A stretch of DNA of 64,000 bases from JAPHTQ01 sp050302275 (GTDB taxonomy: Bacteria; Pseudomonadota; Gammaproteobacteria; Thiohalomonadales; Thiohalomonadaceae): positions 1 to 64,000 of the forward strand of contig JBNLAT010000012.1 in assembly GCA_050302275.1 (NCBI GenBank), in the 5' to 3' direction. Positions 62,663 to 64,000 of this stretch are shown here, in pieces. The notes below the pieces were generated by a model. It was not told where the DNA came from and did not search any database. It saw only the letters and a program-made list of their open reading frames with translations. Positions within the stretch are counted from its first letter, which is position 1. Each line of letters starts with the position of its first letter. The translations under genes and the position numbers were made by a program.

Positions 62663-63435
62663 CTAATTACCGCACCCCAGAGTCAATATGGCGCGACATG
62701 GGCATTACGAGCCCAGCTGAAGCCGATATCGAAGTTATGGCCTACTTTTGCGGTGCTACAGTTAAATACCGTAAGCTAGGCAATTACGCAGCCAGAATTG
62801 TAGGACATGATCACAAAGCAATTATTACTGTTGATGAGAGTGCCACGATAGAGCGGCAACGATTCTCTGTTGGTCATGAACTAGGACACTGGATTCAAGA
62901 TAAAGGAGACATTACATTTAAATGCAAAACCTCGGATCTTGGTCCATCCCGATACAAGAACTATGAGACTGATCGTGAGGCAGCAGCAAATAGGTTTGCA
63001 GTAGAGCTCCTTATGCCTAAGGTGTTATTCAAAGAGGCGTCGAAAAATCAGCCCATGACTATGGAAACGGCGCGCCACTTATCAAAAGAGTTTGTAGTTA
63101 GTCTGACCGCGGCAGCCATCCGGCTAGTCGAGCTCGGTAGTTTTCCAGCAATTATCGTTTGTAATGACTCACGTGGATACAAATGGAGTTGGAGACACCC
63201 AGAGCTTCCTTTAACAGTAAAGGTTCGTCGACTATTAAGCAAACACACGGATGCATATAGACTGTTAACGCAACCTAACGCCATAGTTTCTGGACCTATA
63301 GAAGTAGATGCAGATGACTGGGTTGAGCATAACGTTGAAGAGGACTATGTAGTCGTTGAAGACTCAGTCCGCATAAACCATCAAAGTGTACTTTCCTTGA
63401 TTTGGTGGAAAAACGAAAAGCCATTATTAACATAA
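62659..63435 (+). CDS. ImmA/IrrE-family zinc metallopeptidase
   Basis: The 258-residue protein starts at TTG overlapping the previous stop. The zinc motif VGHELGHWIQD gives HExxH at residues 73-77, and the third ligand lies in DREAAANRFAVELLMPKV near 112. This is the COG2856 fold shared by ImmA, which cleaves the ICEBs1 repressor ImmR, and IrrE of Deinococcus. There is no N-terminal HTH. Residues 170-258 form an unassigned C-terminal domain. Its likely substrate is a regulator; the operon's own products are the obvious candidates. Confidence 0.92.
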   Translation: MTNYRTPESIWRDMGITSPAEADIEVMAYFCGATVKYRKLGNYAARIVGHDHKAIITVDESATIERQRFSVGHELGHWIQDKGDITFKCKTSDLGPSRYKNYETDREAAANRFAVELLMPKVLFKEASKNQPMTMETARHLSKEFVVSLTAAAIRLVELGSFPAIIVCNDSRGYKWSWRHPELPLTVKVRRLLSKHTDAYRLLTQPNAIVSGPIEVDADDWVEHNVEEDYVVVEDSVRINHQSVLSLIWWKNEKPLLT

Positions 63436-63525
63436 ACTCATGTAGATTCTCTTTCAAACACCCATTTCAAGATGAAATGTGTTCATTAATTGCATAATGC
63501 TGATCATACTACAGGGAAGAAACCA

Positions 63526-64000
63526 ATGAACCGTACCACCAACATCCGTTCCACCTTTATCGTCTACACCCTACTCACCCTCTGGCTCAGCCCCATCACC
63601 GCCAATGCCCGTGAGTTGGTCACTAATTTCGTTTACGTCGGCTGTAATCGGGTAGGCTTCGGGGTAAAAGATCCCGCCCCCAGCACGGCCAACGTGGCAC
63701 AATTGAAACAAACCTTTGCTGATATTGCTGGCCTTCCAGTTAAACCCAAATACTTCTTCTTTGTTGGCGATCTGGTGCTGGGAATGCAGGCCGATGAGGG
63801 CAAGACGTTAACCAGCGAACTGGATGCCTGGAAGACGTTACTGGATGAAAGCCACTTCAACGATAGCGGTATTGAGCTGCTGCCGATTCCCGGCAACCAT
63901 GAGGCCGATGCATCGGAAGAGGTCAGCCCCAATAACTATGTAGAGTATCCCGATGCGGATAACCTTTCGGCATGGGTGGCGTGGCTGAAGGCCAATAACT
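63526..64000 (+). CDS. secreted calcineurin-like metallophosphoesterase (partial)
   Basis: The frame runs off the window. A signal peptide (FIVYTLLTLWLSPITANA) is followed by a phosphoesterase domain with KPKYFFFVGDLVLGMQ and LLPIPGNHEAD, the GDxx and GNHE metal-binding boxes. GGGAAGA lies upstream of the ATG. The substrate is unknown. Base composition returns to that of the core genome here. Confidence 0.85.
   Translation, partial: MNRTTNIRSTFIVYTLLTLWLSPITANARELVTNFVYVGCNRVGFGVKDPAPSTANVAQLKQTFADIAGLPVKPKYFFFVGDLVLGMQADEGKTLTSELDAWKTLLDESHFNDSGIELLPIPGNHEADASEEVSPNNYVEYPDADNLSAWVAWLKANN

Overview
The window looks like a chromosome segment from a sulfur-oxidising gammaproteobacterium. The evidence is a Tat-exported SoxB thiosulfohydrolase, an Rnf complex, gammaproteobacterial families (YcgL, PpsR, EttA, DUF6763-like), c-di-GMP signalling proteins and a haem-bearing chemoreceptor. 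I infer something near Chromatiales, Sedimenticola or Thiodiazotropha; no rRNA or tRNA is present to fix this.

Layout. 0-9.7 kb is an energy and carbon block: the end of a [4Fe-4S] ferredoxin-type protein, a tightly coupled rnfC-D-G-E-A operon with a small Cys-rich membrane protein where rnfB would be expected, PEP synthase, its regulator PpsR, and an Fe-S/CCG oxidoreductase subunit. Rnf can supply reduced ferredoxin and PEP synthase commits pyruvate to gluconeogenesis. 9.8-18.6 kb holds an MDR dehydrogenase, a DUF4386-like membrane protein, a small R-body (Reb) locus, a second PEP synthase, a KstD-like flavoprotein and a possible FabMG-like protein. 18.8-26.7 kb is an RND efflux pair under a long palindrome, a chemoreceptor with a CxxCH motif, and a degenerate receiver/PAS/GGDEF protein. 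26.9-35 kb carries EttA, a DUF815 ATPase, a Lon-like protease and a GGDEF-EAL protein, ending in a small palindromic insertion. 35-46.3 kb has a haem-oxygenase-fold protein, SoxB, a Rieske-fold protein that has lost its ligands, YcgL, SerB, DUF1015, a pentapeptide-repeat protein, a YbaK-HDOD fusion and DinB. 46.5-57.5 kb contains a diguanylate cyclase, methyltransferases, an ArsR-ArsM arsenic module with two matching operators, a lipoprotein, a hydrolase, an MBL-fold protein with an altered metal motif and a CDF-like transporter.

57.6-63.4 kb is AT-richer accessory DNA: a LysM protein overlapping a small membrane protein (toxin/immunity-like), an XRE regulator divergent from a strongly diverged CsrA homologue with two palindromic operators between them, a PIN-like protein, DUF2188- and DUF3892-like proteins, and a translationally coupled operon of a sigma-70-like factor, an acidic unknown and an ImmA/IrrE metalloprotease. 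The last operon is my best candidate for an undescribed regulatory system. The window ends inside a secreted metallophosphoesterase gene.
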